DNA from: Desulfobacula sp.
Lineage (GTDB): Bacteria; Desulfobacterota; Desulfobacteria; Desulfobacterales; Desulfobacteraceae
Direction of reading: 5' to 3'
DNA: 64,000 bases
NCBI GenBank assembly: GCA_023701135.1
Contig: JAMPXP010000017.1
Coordinates: forward strand, 1-64,000
Shown in pieces: positions 50,658 through 60,074 of the stretch. Positions within the stretch are counted from its first letter, which is position 1. The number at the start of each line of letters is the position of its first letter. A model generated the notes under the pieces. It did not search any database, was not told the DNA's origin, and was given only the letters and a program-made list of their open reading frames with translations. Position numbers and translations under genes: made by a program.

Positions 50658-51737
50658 TTATGGTTTTGCAATGGTTAGGGTGATTTTATTTTTCAGAAAA
50701 TAATCGCCCATGATTAAGCAGATGAGCAGAATTCCGTTGACAATGCCAACGGTGGCTGCCGGAAGGCCCAGGGAGATCTGGACGGCATCCCCGCCCACCA
50801 GGATTCCCGCAAAAAAGATGCCTGAAACAAGGGTGAGAAGCGGGTTTAATTTGGCCAGCCAGGCCACAATGATGGCGGTGAACCCATAGCCCGAGGAAAC
50901 AGCGGCAGGATAACCGAGATAATGATGGATGCCCGCCACCTCGCCCACACCGGCCAGCCCGGCCAACCCTCCGCTGATGATCATGAGGATGAGGGTGGTT
51001 TTTAAAAAATCAATTCCGGCATACCGCCCGGCGTCCGGATTTTCTCCCACCACCCTGGCTTCATACCCGAACCGGGTCTTGTAAATCACGATGCACAGGA
51101 TCACGGCGCACAGGATGGACAGGATAAAGGTGGCATAGTGGATGCGGGAACCGGGGATGAGTCCCAGGATGGCGGAATCCGGGAAATTATCGGTGCCGGG
51201 AAAGCCGAACCGCGTGCTGCCTTTCCAGGGCCCCACAATGAGCATGGTCAGGAAATCGGCGCAGATATAATTGAGCATCAGGGTGGAAATGACCTCGTTG
51301 ATGGAAAACCGGATCTTCAATATGGCCGGGATGATTCCCCACAGTGCCCCGCCCGTGAACCCGGCAAGGAACATCAGGGGCACCATGATATAAGACGGCA
51401 GATGATCTCCCAGAAAGAGGCTGGTCCAGGAGGCAAAGATTGCACCCATGAGCAGTTGGCCCTCGGCGCCGATATTCCAGAATTTTGCCCGGAAGGCAAG
51501 GGTGAGGCCGGAGCCGATGAGGATCAGGGGAATGGCCTTGGTCAGGGTTTCCTTGAAACCATAGAAGGACCCGAAGGACCCGGAAAAGATCTTAAAAAGG
51601 GCATAAAAGGGATTCACCCCCAAAAAGAGGAAAACCAGCCCGATCATGAAAAGGCCTGCAACAAGGGATAAGAGATTGGTCATAAAGGACCGGCCGGCAC
51701 TGATATCGTATCGATCCGTAACGCTGAATTGTATCAT
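50658..51737 (-). CDS. BMP-type nucleoside ABC permease 1
   Basis: A 359-residue partner permease (YufP/NupP-like). Family parts include FKETLTKAIPLILIGSGLTLAFRA near residue 62, FWNIGAEGQLLMGAIFA near 87, NEVISTLMLNYICADFL near 147 and VVGENPDAGRYAGIDFLK near 230. About eight to ten helices are present. It is 19 bases downstream of the ATPase gene. The two permeases together form the heterodimeric channel. Confidence 0.92.
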   Translation of the reverse strand: MIQFSVTDRYDISAGRSFMTNLLSLVAGLFMIGLVFLFLGVNPFYALFKIFSGSFGSFYGFKETLTKAIPLILIGSGLTLAFRAKFWNIGAEGQLLMGAIFASWTSLFLGDHLPSYIMVPLMFLAGFTGGALWGIIPAILKIRFSINEVISTLMLNYICADFLTMLIVGPWKGSTRFGFPGTDNFPDSAILGLIPGSRIHYATFILSILCAVILCIVIYKTRFGYEARVVGENPDAGRYAGIDFLKTTLILMIISGGLAGLAGVGEVAGIHHYLGYPAAVSSGYGFTAIIVAWLAKLNPLLTLVSGIFFAGILVGGDAVQISLGLPAATVGIVNGILLICLIMGDYFLKNKITLTIAKP

Positions 51738-51756
51738 TGGTTTTTCCCCATGGCCC

Positions 51757-53271
51757 TCATATTCTTTTTGACCCGGCCATCATGAGTCCGATGTCATTGA
51801 GACGCCTGTCACCGGAATCCAGGATGGCCATGAACTCGCCGTCGAAAATAACGGCAATGCGGTCACACAGTTCAAATATTTCTTCCAGATCCTCGGAAAA
51901 AAGCAGAACCGCACTGCCGGTTTTCCGGAGTTCCAGTAAATGGTTTCTCATGAATTCCGTGGCCCCCACGTCCAGACCGTAGGTGGGGTGGGAGGCCACC
52001 AGCAGTTGCGGCTTTTCACTGATTTCCCGGCCCAGGATGAGCTTCTGGATATTTCCGCCCGAAAGGTTCCGGATCTGGCTGTGGATGGAATGGGCGGATA
52101 CATTAAAATCATCCATCAGGTTTTTGGCGTGGTCTTTCACGTCTTTGTATTTCAAAAAATACCGCTTTGAAAATTTTTTCAAATGATGCTGTTTTAAGAT
52201 GGCATTGTCATAGAGGAACAGACCCGGCGCAATGCCGAAGCGGATGCGTTCCTCGGGCACATGGGAAACCCCCTGGTCATAAATGTGCCGGGGAGAGGTA
52301 TTGGTGATGTCCCGGTCATTGATCCGGATTTTTCCGGATTCCGCCTTCCTTATGCCGGTAACGGCTTCGGCCAGCTCCCGCTGCCCGTTGCCGGATACCC
52401 CGGCCACGCCGAAGATTTCGTTTTCAAAGACCTCAAAGGAGATATCTTTCAGCACAGGCAGACCCTTATCCCCCATGACGTTCAAATGTTCCACCGATAG
52501 GATCTGGTTCCCCCTGTCGATTTTTTCCCGCTGGATGTTAAACACCACATCCCTTCCCACCATCATCCGGGCCAGGGAAATTTTATCCGTATCCCGGGTC
52601 AGGGCGCTACCGGCGATTTTGCCTTTCTGAAGCACCAGGACCCGGTCGCAGATGTCCATGATTTCATCCAGCTTGTGGGAAATAAAAATGACCATGTGGC
52701 CCTTGGCCTTCATTTCTTTTAAGATGGAGATCAGCTCTTTGATTTCCTGGGGGGTCAGGACGGAGGTGGGTTCGTCCAGAATCAGGAGGTCGGCGCCGTT
52801 CAAAAGGGCTTTGATGATTTCCACCCGCTGTTGCTCCCCGGCGGACAGTTGCCAGATTTTTTTTGTCAGATCGATATTGAAATCAAAGGATGCTGAAAAA
52901 TTTTCTAATTTTTCCCTGATTTTTACGGTGGGAAAGAAAAACGGGGTGTCTTTATGGCTTAGGGCAATATTTTCAAGTACGGAATGGTTCTGGATGAGCA
53001 TGAAATGCTGGTGCACCATGCCGATGCCAAGGGCAATGGATTCAAGCGGGTTATGAATCCGGACAGGGGCGTCGTTGATCCGTATTTCGCCCGCATCCGG
53101 TTGATAAAGGCCGTACAGGATATTCATCAGGGTTGTTTTCCCGGCTCCGTTTTCACCCAGGAGTCCCAGGATTTCACCGGATTCAATAGAGAAACTGATA
53201 TCCTGATTGGCTGGAATGCCGTGAAATGATTTTGAAATGCCCCTCATTTCAAGACGTTTAGTTTTTCTCAT
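51757..53271 (-). CDS. BMP-type nucleoside ABC ATPase (tandem)
   Basis: A 504-residue double ATPase of the sugar/nucleoside class (YufO/NupO-like). The first domain is complete: GLLGENGAGKTTLMNIL, LSAGEQQRVEIIKAL and LLILDEPTSVLTP. The second domain (from about 255) keeps LSGGNIQKLILGREI as signature and FGVAGVSGNGQRELAEAVTG as a degenerate Walker A lacking the GKT of an active site, usual for this class. AGAGGGTT precedes ATG 53271. A hairpin separates it from the BMP gene upstream. Confidence 0.93.
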   Translation of the reverse strand: MRKTKRLEMRGISKSFHGIPANQDISFSIESGEILGLLGENGAGKTTLMNILYGLYQPDAGEIRINDAPVRIHNPLESIALGIGMVHQHFMLIQNHSVLENIALSHKDTPFFFPTVKIREKLENFSASFDFNIDLTKKIWQLSAGEQQRVEIIKALLNGADLLILDEPTSVLTPQEIKELISILKEMKAKGHMVIFISHKLDEIMDICDRVLVLQKGKIAGSALTRDTDKISLARMMVGRDVVFNIQREKIDRGNQILSVEHLNVMGDKGLPVLKDISFEVFENEIFGVAGVSGNGQRELAEAVTGIRKAESGKIRINDRDITNTSPRHIYDQGVSHVPEERIRFGIAPGLFLYDNAILKQHHLKKFSKRYFLKYKDVKDHAKNLMDDFNVSAHSIHSQIRNLSGGNIQKLILGREISEKPQLLVASHPTYGLDVGATEFMRNHLLELRKTGSAVLLFSEDLEEIFELCDRIAVIFDGEFMAILDSGDRRLNDIGLMMAGSKRI

Positions 53272-53285
53272 AACCCTCTTTAATT

Positions 53286-53316
53286 AAAAAAGCCGGGAAT
53301 GAATTCCCGGCTTTTT
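53286..53316. terminator. Intra-operon hairpin between BMP and ATPase genes
   Basis: GCCGGGAA (53292-53299) pairs with TTCCCGGC (53304-53311) across loop TGAA, with A-runs and T-runs on both sides (AAAAA before, TTTTT after), so it can work on either strand. Located directly after the BMP stop, it would let abundant BMP message be made with less transporter message. Confidence 0.8.
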
Positions 53317-53331
53317 AGGATTTCATTCAAA

Positions 53332-54615
53332 TTATTTGGGAATGGTGCCTTCCACATTGTCCACATAATACATAATGCTCAGAAGGTCCTCTTTTGAAGC
53401 CTTGGCTCCGGCCGGGATCATCTCCTTGCCCTGGTTGTCGCTGATGGGTCCGGTAAAGGGGTCAAATACGTCAACCCCTTGCTGCATCTGCTCATAGCGT
53501 TTCATGACAAGGTCGTAGGCAGAGATTTTACCAAAATCGGCCGTCTCGACCATGGCCTCTTTCAAAGCAGGGACAAATTTCGGGTTAACAAAATCTGTTT
53601 CGCTGCCGCCCAGAATAGCTGCTTTTTCTTTGGCCAGCCACCAGATGTCCTCATTGGTCCAGGTCTTATTGTTGATATCTTCAAAAATTTTGGCATAGAT
53701 TCCGCCCCAGTCCATGATCTGACCGGATACCACCGAATCCACACCATAGTTCTGCATTGGGGAATAATGACTGAAGGTGTAAATCTGGTTGCCTTTTTCC
53801 GTATGCCGCTGTCCCACTTCAATGACGGCCGGCGTATCTTCCGTAAAGGCAAGCGTATCGCAGCCTTCGGCAATGAGGGCTTCGGCGGCTTCCTTGGCCT
53901 TGTCCGGGCCGTACCAGGCATAGATCCATTTGACATTGACCTTGGCGGCAGGGTTGGAAACCTTTACCCCCAGGGCAAAGGCATTAATATGCCGGACCAC
54001 CTCAGGGATGGGGAAGGCGCCGACATAACCGATCTTGCTTGTTTTGCTCAGGGCTCCGGCCATGATGCCGTTTAAATAATACATCTGGTAAAGATCGCCA
54101 AAATAAGTCCCCACATTGGCCGAGCGTTTAAACCCGGAGCAATGCATGAAAAGCTTGTCCGGATAACGGGTTCCGGCGGCCACCGTATCTTCCATGTATC
54201 CGAAACTGGTGGTCAGCACCACGTCGCATTTCTGTTCCTGGACCAACCGGTCAATCATCCTGGAACTGTCGGATTCAGGCACGGCTTCCACATAAACGGT
54301 TTCAAGCCAGGGGAATTTTTTTTCCACAAATTTTCTGCCCAGGTCATGGGCATGGGACCAGCCGTAATCCCCCACAGGACCGACATAAATGAAGCCGGCC
54401 TTCATTTTTTTGCCCACGGCTTCAGTTGCCGGGGCGACTGCCGGCTCCTTGGTCAAGGCATCGACGCGTTTGGACAATTCATCCACTTTCTGAGATAATG
54501 CGGTAACCTGCTGTTCAAGTTTGGACGTATCCAGTTGAGCATTATCACAGGAGATGAGAAAAAAGCTGAACAGGAAAAAAACGGACAAGTGTAAGGCAAT
54601 ATGCGATTTTTTCAT
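53332..54615 (-). CDS. BMP-family nucleoside-binding lipoprotein with coiled-coil insert
   Basis: A 427-residue extracytoplasmic lipoprotein. The lipobox LISC lies at about residue 22. Residues 30-60 (LEQQVTALSQKVDELSKRVDAL) form a coiled coil that is not part of normal BMP proteins, and an Ala/Pro linker leads to the BMP domain (about 70-427) with KAGFIYVGPVGDYGWSHAH, DVVLTTSFGYMED and IGYVGAFPIPEVVRHINAFALG. It binds nucleosides or related compounds for the ABC permeases. AAAGGAGCCC precedes ATG 54615. Divergent from an AraC-type gene. Confidence 0.92.
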   Translation of the reverse strand: MKKSHIALHLSVFFLFSFFLISCDNAQLDTSKLEQQVTALSQKVDELSKRVDALTKEPAVAPATEAVGKKMKAGFIYVGPVGDYGWSHAHDLGRKFVEKKFPWLETVYVEAVPESDSSRMIDRLVQEQKCDVVLTTSFGYMEDTVAAGTRYPDKLFMHCSGFKRSANVGTYFGDLYQMYYLNGIMAGALSKTSKIGYVGAFPIPEVVRHINAFALGVKVSNPAAKVNVKWIYAWYGPDKAKEAAEALIAEGCDTLAFTEDTPAVIEVGQRHTEKGNQIYTFSHYSPMQNYGVDSVVSGQIMDWGGIYAKIFEDINNKTWTNEDIWWLAKEKAAILGGSETDFVNPKFVPALKEAMVETADFGKISAYDLVMKRYEQMQQGVDVFDPFTGPISDNQGKEMIPAGAKASKEDLLSIMYYVDNVEGTIPK

Positions 54616-54656
54616 TCTTTAGGGCTCCTTTGTTAAATGGATTCAAAATTTTTCGA

Positions 54657-54686
54657 ATAATACGATAATTGACGGTTTCCAGTCAA
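54657..54686 (-). promoter_or_regulatory. Candidate promoter of BMP transporter operon
   Basis: On the minus strand TTGACT (54681-54686), 18-bp spacer, TATTAT (54657-54662), about 45 bases before the BMP start. TTGAC-N8-GTCAA at 54669-54686 is an inverted repeat covering the -35 and could be an operator. Confidence 0.5.
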
Positions 54687-54800
54687 CACTTATGATCCTT
54701 AAATTTTAGGTGAAGAATAAAAATCAAATGGCAATTTTATCCAAGACAGGATAGGCTGGATAAGGGAAAAAAGAATATGTGCAAAGGGTCGTAACCGGGT

Positions 54801-55664
54801 TTGAGAGGGAATATCACTAAGCCGAAAGATATAGCCAGATTCCAAAGGTTTCCGGATATCGGAAACCTTGAATTGCTGCATGCATCCTATCACAGGCAAA
54901 CCTTTTCGCCCCATTTCCATGAAGGCCATGCCATTGGCGTGATTGAAAAAGGCTGCCTGGGATTCGACTACAGGGGAGAAAAGGTGGTGGCCGGTGCCGG
55001 GGATATCAATATGGCTGATCCGGGGGAGGTTCACAACGGGTTTGCCGTATCCGAGGAAGGATGGCAATACCGGATGTTTTACCTGAAACCGGAGCAGTTG
55101 GACCGGATTTTCAACGAATGCCTTGACCGGTCGGTGCCCATGCCCTTTTTTAAAAAAGGGAAGGTCCGGGATCCTGCATTTTCAGAAAAAATCCTCACCC
55201 TGCACCAGGATTTTGAGAATCCGCTCATTACCCGGCTTGAAAAGGAATCCCGCTTTTTCAGTATCATGGCCGGTTTTATCATCAAACATGCGGTTCAGAA
55301 GGCCGTGCCCAAGGCCCCGGGCTCTGAGAAAAACAGGGTCAGAGGAATCAAAGACTATATTCAAGACCATTACGATACCGATGTTTCCCTGGATGATTTG
55401 AGCCGGACGGCCGGGATCAGCCGGTATTATCTCTTGAGGGTGTTTGAACGGGAAACCGGCCTGACACCCCATACCTATCTGAACCTTGTCCGGGTGAAAA
55501 GAGCGCGGGAACTCATGGAGAAAGGGGTGACGATCATTGATGCCGCCCACGGCACCGGTTTTTTCGACCAGAGCCACCTGAACCGGGTATTCAAGAAATT
55601 TTACGGGATTACACCGGGTCAGTTTTGTGAAAAAAAGGAAAAATATGGAAAAGACAGAACCTGA
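54801..55664 (+). CDS. AraC-family transcriptional regulator
   Basis: A 287-residue regulator. The N-terminal cupin sensor domain (about 25-110) has YHRQTFSPHFHEGHAIGVIEKG and MADPGEVHNG. The C-terminal double HTH (about 180-280) has VSLDDLSRTAGISRYYLLRVFERETGLTPH-type helices and IIDAAHGTGFFDQSHLNRVFKKFYGITPGQ. An in-frame TAA shortly upstream and no ATG before residue 70 make TTG 54801 the likely start, though no good ribosome site is visible. It diverges from the BMP operon, which it may control, and overlaps the next gene. Confidence 0.88.
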   Translation: MRGNITKPKDIARFQRFPDIGNLELLHASYHRQTFSPHFHEGHAIGVIEKGCLGFDYRGEKVVAGAGDINMADPGEVHNGFAVSEEGWQYRMFYLKPEQLDRIFNECLDRSVPMPFFKKGKVRDPAFSEKILTLHQDFENPLITRLEKESRFFSIMAGFIIKHAVQKAVPKAPGSEKNRVRGIKDYIQDHYDTDVSLDDLSRTAGISRYYLLRVFERETGLTPHTYLNLVRVKRARELMEKGVTIIDAAHGTGFFDQSHLNRVFKKFYGITPGQFCEKKEKYGKDRT

Positions 55665-56139
55665 AGCGAAAAAACTCATTATTGTTCCCAGGGAAGAAGC
55701 GGTCTTCTGGATGGACAAAAACGGAACCTGGCACAATGAACATGGAAAATTCGAACATCCAAGAATCATCCGGTATTTTAATTCGGCCATTAAAAAAGAC
55801 GAAAATGGATATTATGTCCATCAGGAAACCAGCGAATGTGAAGAAAAAGTCTATTTTCCCCATGAGGATACGGCCCTTTTTGTTGTGGATATCGCCCCGG
55901 ACGGTCAGGGGATCGAACTCCTTTTAAACACGACGGACAGGATGGTCCTGGAGGACGGGACCCTTTTCATGGCCTCGGACAACCTGTATTTTCAGACACC
56001 CGTGCACAGGGTTAAATTTTCATCCCATGCCCTGGTCAAAATTTCAAAATTCATTGAAGAAGAAAATGGAAACCTCAGCCTTCTGATAAACGATAAAACC
56101 TATCCGATTTCGTCGTCGGACAATGATCCGGAATTTTGA
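55645..56139 (+). CDS. DUF1285-like hypothetical protein
   Basis: A 164-residue cytoplasmic protein of unknown function. The central pattern WMDKNGTWHNEHGKFEHPRI followed by IIRYFNSAIKKDENGYYV resembles DUF1285 proteins, which share a DGTWxxxGxPI...LVRLFxxILKRD outline; I rate that match as likely, not certain. The C-terminal half is beta-rich (FQTPVHRVKFSSHALVKIS). ATG 55645 has AAAAGGA upstream and overlaps the AraC gene by 20 bases; a GTG six codons earlier is a weaker start. It seems co-expressed with the AraC gene. Confidence 0.65.
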   Translation: MEKTEPEAKKLIIVPREEAVFWMDKNGTWHNEHGKFEHPRIIRYFNSAIKKDENGYYVHQETSECEEKVYFPHEDTALFVVDIAPDGQGIELLLNTTDRMVLEDGTLFMASDNLYFQTPVHRVKFSSHALVKISKFIEEENGNLSLLINDKTYPISSSDNDPEF

Positions 56140-56236
56140 TTTTTTTAAAAGGGCAATTTTATCCAAGTAAAACCTTTATTCACAAGGCATAATCGCCCTG
56201 TTTTATGACAATAAATAAAATAGAAAGGATACGATT

Positions 56237-57121
56237 ATGCCATCAAACCTGTATGCCTGGACAAACCTGTCCCTTGCCATGATCATTGTCGGCAGTTCTG
56301 TTGTGTTCGGGAAAATCATTACCTATTCTTTTCCTGTGTTTCTGGCCTCGGGCCTTAGGTTCGCCATTGCCTCGGCCGTCATGCTGCCGCTGTTGCTGAA
56401 ATATGAAAAAAATCCCTTTCATATTTCAGCCAGCGACTTTTGGAGACTTCTGGTCATGGCCTTTTGCGGCCAGTTTATCTTTACCTTTCTTCTGCTCCTG
56501 GGGCTCCGGTACACCAGCGCCGTTGAAGCCGGGATCATCACCAGCACTTCGCCTGCCATGATGGCCGTGGTCACCTTTATCTTTTTCAGGGAAAAGCCCG
56601 GACTTTATCAAGTGATCGCCATCGCCATGGTGGTGGCCGGTGTGGTCATGGTGAACGGCTTTATCGGGGTCGGGCCGGTTCCCATGCCGGCCCGCCATAT
56701 GTTCGGGAATCTGTTAGTGATCGGGGCAGTTGTGGGAGAGGCCTTTTTCCTTTTAATGCGCAAACGCATTTCATCGGAAATTTCCAATCTTGCATTGACG
56801 GGATATCTTTGCTTTCTTGGATTTGTCCTGTTTTTGCCCCTGTCCGTGTATGAAGCCAGGTCATTTGATTTTTCAGCGGTCAGCCCCGGGGCATGGGGGG
56901 CCATGCTGTATTTTGGGGCGGTATTTACGGTACTGGCCTATGTTTTCTGGTTTCAGGGCGTATCCAGAGTTTCGGGCAGTACAGCCGGGGTATTTACCGC
57001 AGTCATGCCGGTCAGTGCGGTGTTCCTATCCTGCCTTTTCCTTAAAGAACCGTTTACCCTGCACCATGCCCTGGGCGGAGCCTTGATTCTTTCGGCCATT
57101 CTCTTGATGACAAGGGCCTGA
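56237..57121 (+). CDS. EamA-family (DMT) transporter
   Basis: A 294-residue inner-membrane exporter of the drug/metabolite transporter superfamily, with ten helices in two EamA repeats (about 5-135 and 150-290). Typical segments are SLAMIIVGSSVVFGKIIT in the first helix, GLRYTSAVEAGIITSTSPAMMAV and, in the second repeat, AYVFWFQGVSRVSGSTAGVFTAVMPVSAVFLSCLFL. Substrates include amino acids and metabolites; none can be named. AGAAAGGATACGATT precedes the ATG. It stands alone with about 97 AT-rich bases upstream. Confidence 0.9.
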   Translation: MPSNLYAWTNLSLAMIIVGSSVVFGKIITYSFPVFLASGLRFAIASAVMLPLLLKYEKNPFHISASDFWRLLVMAFCGQFIFTFLLLLGLRYTSAVEAGIITSTSPAMMAVVTFIFFREKPGLYQVIAIAMVVAGVVMVNGFIGVGPVPMPARHMFGNLLVIGAVVGEAFFLLMRKRISSEISNLALTGYLCFLGFVLFLPLSVYEARSFDFSAVSPGAWGAMLYFGAVFTVLAYVFWFQGVSRVSGSTAGVFTAVMPVSAVFLSCLFLKEPFTLHHALGGALILSAILLMTRA

Positions 57122-57183
57122 AGCAGCCGTGGTTTTGCCTTTTCCGTTGCCGGTATAAACATAGATATATCCTTGGTCTTTAT

Positions 57184-57948
57184 TTATGCTTTTTTTGATA
57201 AAAGATCCCCTTTGATGAGTTGAAAAATTTCCGTCAGGGGGTTTTTTGATTCAATGCAAAAGGAGGTCTCTTGTTCCGGCAAAGTAAATTCAAGCTGCCG
57301 GCAATGGAGCCCCAAGCACGCATAGGATTTCTGTGCCCACAGATATTCAATGGATCTTGCAGAGCCGTACCGGGTATCCCCTGTTACAGGATGGCCGGAA
57401 AGCTTTGCATGTCTCCGGATCTGGTGCTTTCGCCCGGTTACCGGTTCGACCTCCAGCAATGCATAATGGGGGCTCTGCTCCAGTATTTTGTACCGTGTCC
57501 GGCAAGGCACCCGCTTCCCTTCTCCTGCAGGATTGTTTCTTCCTCCCGCGGTTTTGGACAGGGGGTAATTCCAGACCTGATATTCATCGCTTTCATCCGT
57601 TGAAATAAAATTCCCGTGAACAAGGGCCATATATCTTTTTTTTACCTGTCCGTTGACAAACAGGGTTGAAATATCTCGCAAGGCCTTGTCATTGACGGAC
57701 AAAAGGATTACTCCGCCGGTTTCCCTGTCCAGCCGGTGAATCGGCTGGACCTTAAAGAAAGAGGAAATGCCGAGTCGATCCGTGAGCAACGGGTCGGCCC
57801 CGATCCTCTGGGAGAGAAGGGACACCAGATCCTGCCCCGGATCATTGTGAACGCTCATTCCGCAGGGTTTGTCCACGGCCAGCCAGCCCTTTTCAATCCG
57901 GAGGATATGGACCTGCGGCATGGCCGGGGGAGTCTGCGGATGTGTCAT
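57184..57948 (-). CDS. RluA-family pseudouridine synthase
   Basis: A 254-residue RNA pseudouridine synthase. The RluA motif is IHRLDRETGGVILLS near residue 71; the Asp of HRLD is the catalytic residue. KRYMALVHGNF and TGRKHQIRRHAKLSGHPVTGDTRYG follow, with the conserved RK(x)HQIR motif. There is no S4 domain, so it resembles RluC/A-type enzymes without it. The second residue after HRLDRET is G where most have S (HRLDxxTSG). It might modify 23S rRNA or tRNA. The start at 57948 has no strong ribosome site; a second ATG lies 9 codons downstream. Confidence 0.92.
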   Translation of the reverse strand: MTHPQTPPAMPQVHILRIEKGWLAVDKPCGMSVHNDPGQDLVSLLSQRIGADPLLTDRLGISSFFKVQPIHRLDRETGGVILLSVNDKALRDISTLFVNGQVKKRYMALVHGNFISTDESDEYQVWNYPLSKTAGGRNNPAGEGKRVPCRTRYKILEQSPHYALLEVEPVTGRKHQIRRHAKLSGHPVTGDTRYGSARSIEYLWAQKSYACLGLHCRQLEFTLPEQETSFCIESKNPLTEIFQLIKGDLLSKKA

Positions 57949-57988
57949 GCCTGCCTCATGGTTCTATGGAGATGGTTTGTGTACTGCT

Positions 57989-58324
57989 TCATACGCGCCG
58001 GATGGAATCCACGATGAACGGGGTGCACCGAACGGCAATGCTTTGTTTTTTGACCCAGATCCTGACCATGGACACGGATTCCCCGGCCAGGGTGGTAATA
58101 TTGGGAAGGTCCTCGGCAAAGACAATATCCTTGGCCTTGAATTCATAATAAAAGGTATTGTCGGAAAACGGGTCTGCGATCAATATCACCCGGGCCGGAT
58201 CATGGGGATGTTTCCGGGGTGACCCGGAAAAGGGGATATGCTTTGTTTTATCAAGGTTTTGAGATTTCCCGAAGGCCTGGATTTCAAATTTATCCTTTAA
58301 TTCAAGAAAATTTACAATCGCCAT
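57989..58324 (-). CDS. Conserved hypothetical protein, 111 residues
   Basis: An 111-residue acidic/basic mixed soluble protein with no motif I can name. It opens AIVNFLELKDKFEIQAFGKSQNL and has PFSGSPRKHPHDPARVILIADPF and a C-terminal VRIWVKKQSIAVRCTPFIVDS. I believe similar proteins occur in related sulfate reducers, sometimes labelled inorganic pyrophosphatase, but I see no pyrophosphatase active-site pattern and do not support that name. AAGGAGACTC lies before the ATG, and a perfect TATAAT on the minus strand lies about 50 bases upstream (58374-58379). Confidence 0.75.
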   Translation of the reverse strand: MAIVNFLELKDKFEIQAFGKSQNLDKTKHIPFSGSPRKHPHDPARVILIADPFSDNTFYYEFKAKDIVFAEDLPNITTLAGESVSMVRIWVKKQSIAVRCTPFIVDSIRRV

Positions 58325-58448
58325 TATGAGTCTCCTTTATTGAAAATCTAAAATCTTGTAAATTTAATATAGTATTATAAAGCAGAAATGAGATAAGAAA
58401 ATATAAAAAAACAAATTATTCCTTGAAGACCAAGGGACGGGTGTAGCA

Positions 58449-60071
58449 ATGAAGATGACGGTGGTTCAAAAATTTGCAGAAAGCTTGAAAAAAATAGGTG
58501 TCCGTTATGTTTTCGGGGTGCCCAGCGGCAGCATGATCGATTATATGGAGGCCATCCGGGAAACCGATGGAATGGATTTTATTCTTGTCAGCCATGAAGC
58601 CGGGGCTGGATTCATGGCTGCGGTCTGCGGAAGGCTGACCCGTATTCCGGGGGTCTGCTTTGCCACCTTCGGTCCCGGTGCCACCAATGTTACCACCGGG
58701 GTGGGCGCGGCGTTGCTGGACCGGAACCCCGTCCTGGTATTTACAGATGAGTTGCCGGAAAGGTTGCGGCATCGGACGGCCCAGATGAATATTGACCATG
58801 GGGCTCTGTTCAAACCTTTGACCAAAGCCGTTTTTCGATTGATGCCGGGCAAAGTAGGGAAAATCCTTTTTGAGGCGGCAGGCCTTGCCGTGGGAAACCA
58901 GCCCGGCCCGGTGTATGTGGGCGTTCCATCGGACATTGCCAGCCAAGAAAGCCGGGAGCCGGACCCGGTTCTGCCTCCGGCTCCGGGACCCGGCCCTGCA
59001 GCGCCGCCTGCCGTCAAAGCCATGCAGGAGGCGGTTTCAAAGGCCAAAAAACCCCTTCTGGTGCTGGGGCTCATGGCGGCCCAGTCCCATCTTAAGCCCC
59101 TGATTCAAAAGGTGGCGGAACAATTTCAAATGCCCGTGGTCCTTACCCCCATGGCCAAGGGGCTGATTTCCGAAGATCACCCGCTTTACACCGGGGTCCT
59201 GAATCATGCCCTGGCCCATATGGTGGGCCGGACCCACCAGCAGGCCGACCTGGTCATCGGCATCGGGTATGACCCGGTGGAGGTCAATTATGAAGATTGG
59301 GTGTCTCCTGTGCCCATTGTCCATATCAGTCCGGTCCCGGCGGATCTGGACAGGGATTCCCATGAACTTGCCGCCGACGTGGCCGGGGATATGGAATCCT
59401 CCCTTCAGGCTTTAATGGCCCTTACCCCCCGGCCGCTTGGATGGGATTATCAAGCGCTTGTCAACCGAAAACAGGGCATGTTTGCACGCCTCACCCCGGC
59501 CCCCGGCTCCTTCGGCCCCCTGGCCGTTCTCCGGGGACTAAGACAGGTCCTTCCCCAGGACGGGATACTGACCTGTGATGTGGGGGCCCATCTTCATCTC
59601 ATCGGCCAGTTCTGGCCCACTCCGGACCCGGACTGCCTTCTGATGACCAACGGCTGGTCTTCCATGGGATTTGCCATACCGGCGGCCATTGGGGCCAAGC
59701 TCTGCCGGCCCGATAAAACGGTGGCCTGCGTGGTGGGAGACGGCGGGTTCCTTATGGCGGCCGGTGAACTGGCAACGGCCCAAAGGCTCCATCTCCATAT
59801 CGTCTTTGTCCTTTTATCCGACGGAGACCTTTCCCTGATCCGGATCAAGCAGGAACGTAAACACTATGAGGCCGGATACGGCACCCGGCTGTTTACAAAG
59901 GGTGTCCCGTTGTCTGACTTTTTTCTCGGCATCCCGGTCATGCCGGTTTGGGACCAGGAGGGGTATGAGAAGGCCCTGAACAAGGCCTTTGGTCTTTCGG
60001 GACCGGTTATCATCCATGCGGAAATGGATGGGTCCGAATATGACGGCCTGGTGCTGAAAGGCAATGGATAG
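58449..60071 (+). CDS. ThDP-dependent enzyme (acetolactate synthase-like)
   Basis: A 540-residue thiamine diphosphate enzyme with the three-domain acetolactate synthase layout. The N-terminal pyrimidine-binding domain has VRYVFGVPSGSMIDYM and the catalytic Glu in VSHEAGAGFMAA. The middle domain is near 190-325. The C-terminal domain has NGWSSMGFAIPAAIGAKL and VVGDGGFLMAAGELATA. The metal-binding end that usually reads NNG or NDG is SDG (VLLSDGDLSLI), so the Asn is Asp plus Ser. It is not paired with an ilvN regulatory subunit, so branched-chain synthesis is doubtful. Reaction unknown: acetolactate, glyoxylate, sulfoacetaldehyde or oxalyl-type chemistry are options. Confidence 0.85.
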   Translation: MKMTVVQKFAESLKKIGVRYVFGVPSGSMIDYMEAIRETDGMDFILVSHEAGAGFMAAVCGRLTRIPGVCFATFGPGATNVTTGVGAALLDRNPVLVFTDELPERLRHRTAQMNIDHGALFKPLTKAVFRLMPGKVGKILFEAAGLAVGNQPGPVYVGVPSDIASQESREPDPVLPPAPGPGPAAPPAVKAMQEAVSKAKKPLLVLGLMAAQSHLKPLIQKVAEQFQMPVVLTPMAKGLISEDHPLYTGVLNHALAHMVGRTHQQADLVIGIGYDPVEVNYEDWVSPVPIVHISPVPADLDRDSHELAADVAGDMESSLQALMALTPRPLGWDYQALVNRKQGMFARLTPAPGSFGPLAVLRGLRQVLPQDGILTCDVGAHLHLIGQFWPTPDPDCLLMTNGWSSMGFAIPAAIGAKLCRPDKTVACVVGDGGFLMAAGELATAQRLHLHIVFVLLSDGDLSLIRIKQERKHYEAGYGTRLFTKGVPLSDFFLGIPVMPVWDQEGYEKALNKAFGLSGPVIIHAEMDGSEYDGLVLKGNG

Positions 60072-60074
60072 GCC

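Noticed and set aside
57989-58324. Inorganic pyrophosphatase name for the 111-residue protein
   Set aside because: No pyrophosphatase active-site pattern (for example the acidic metal cluster) is visible.
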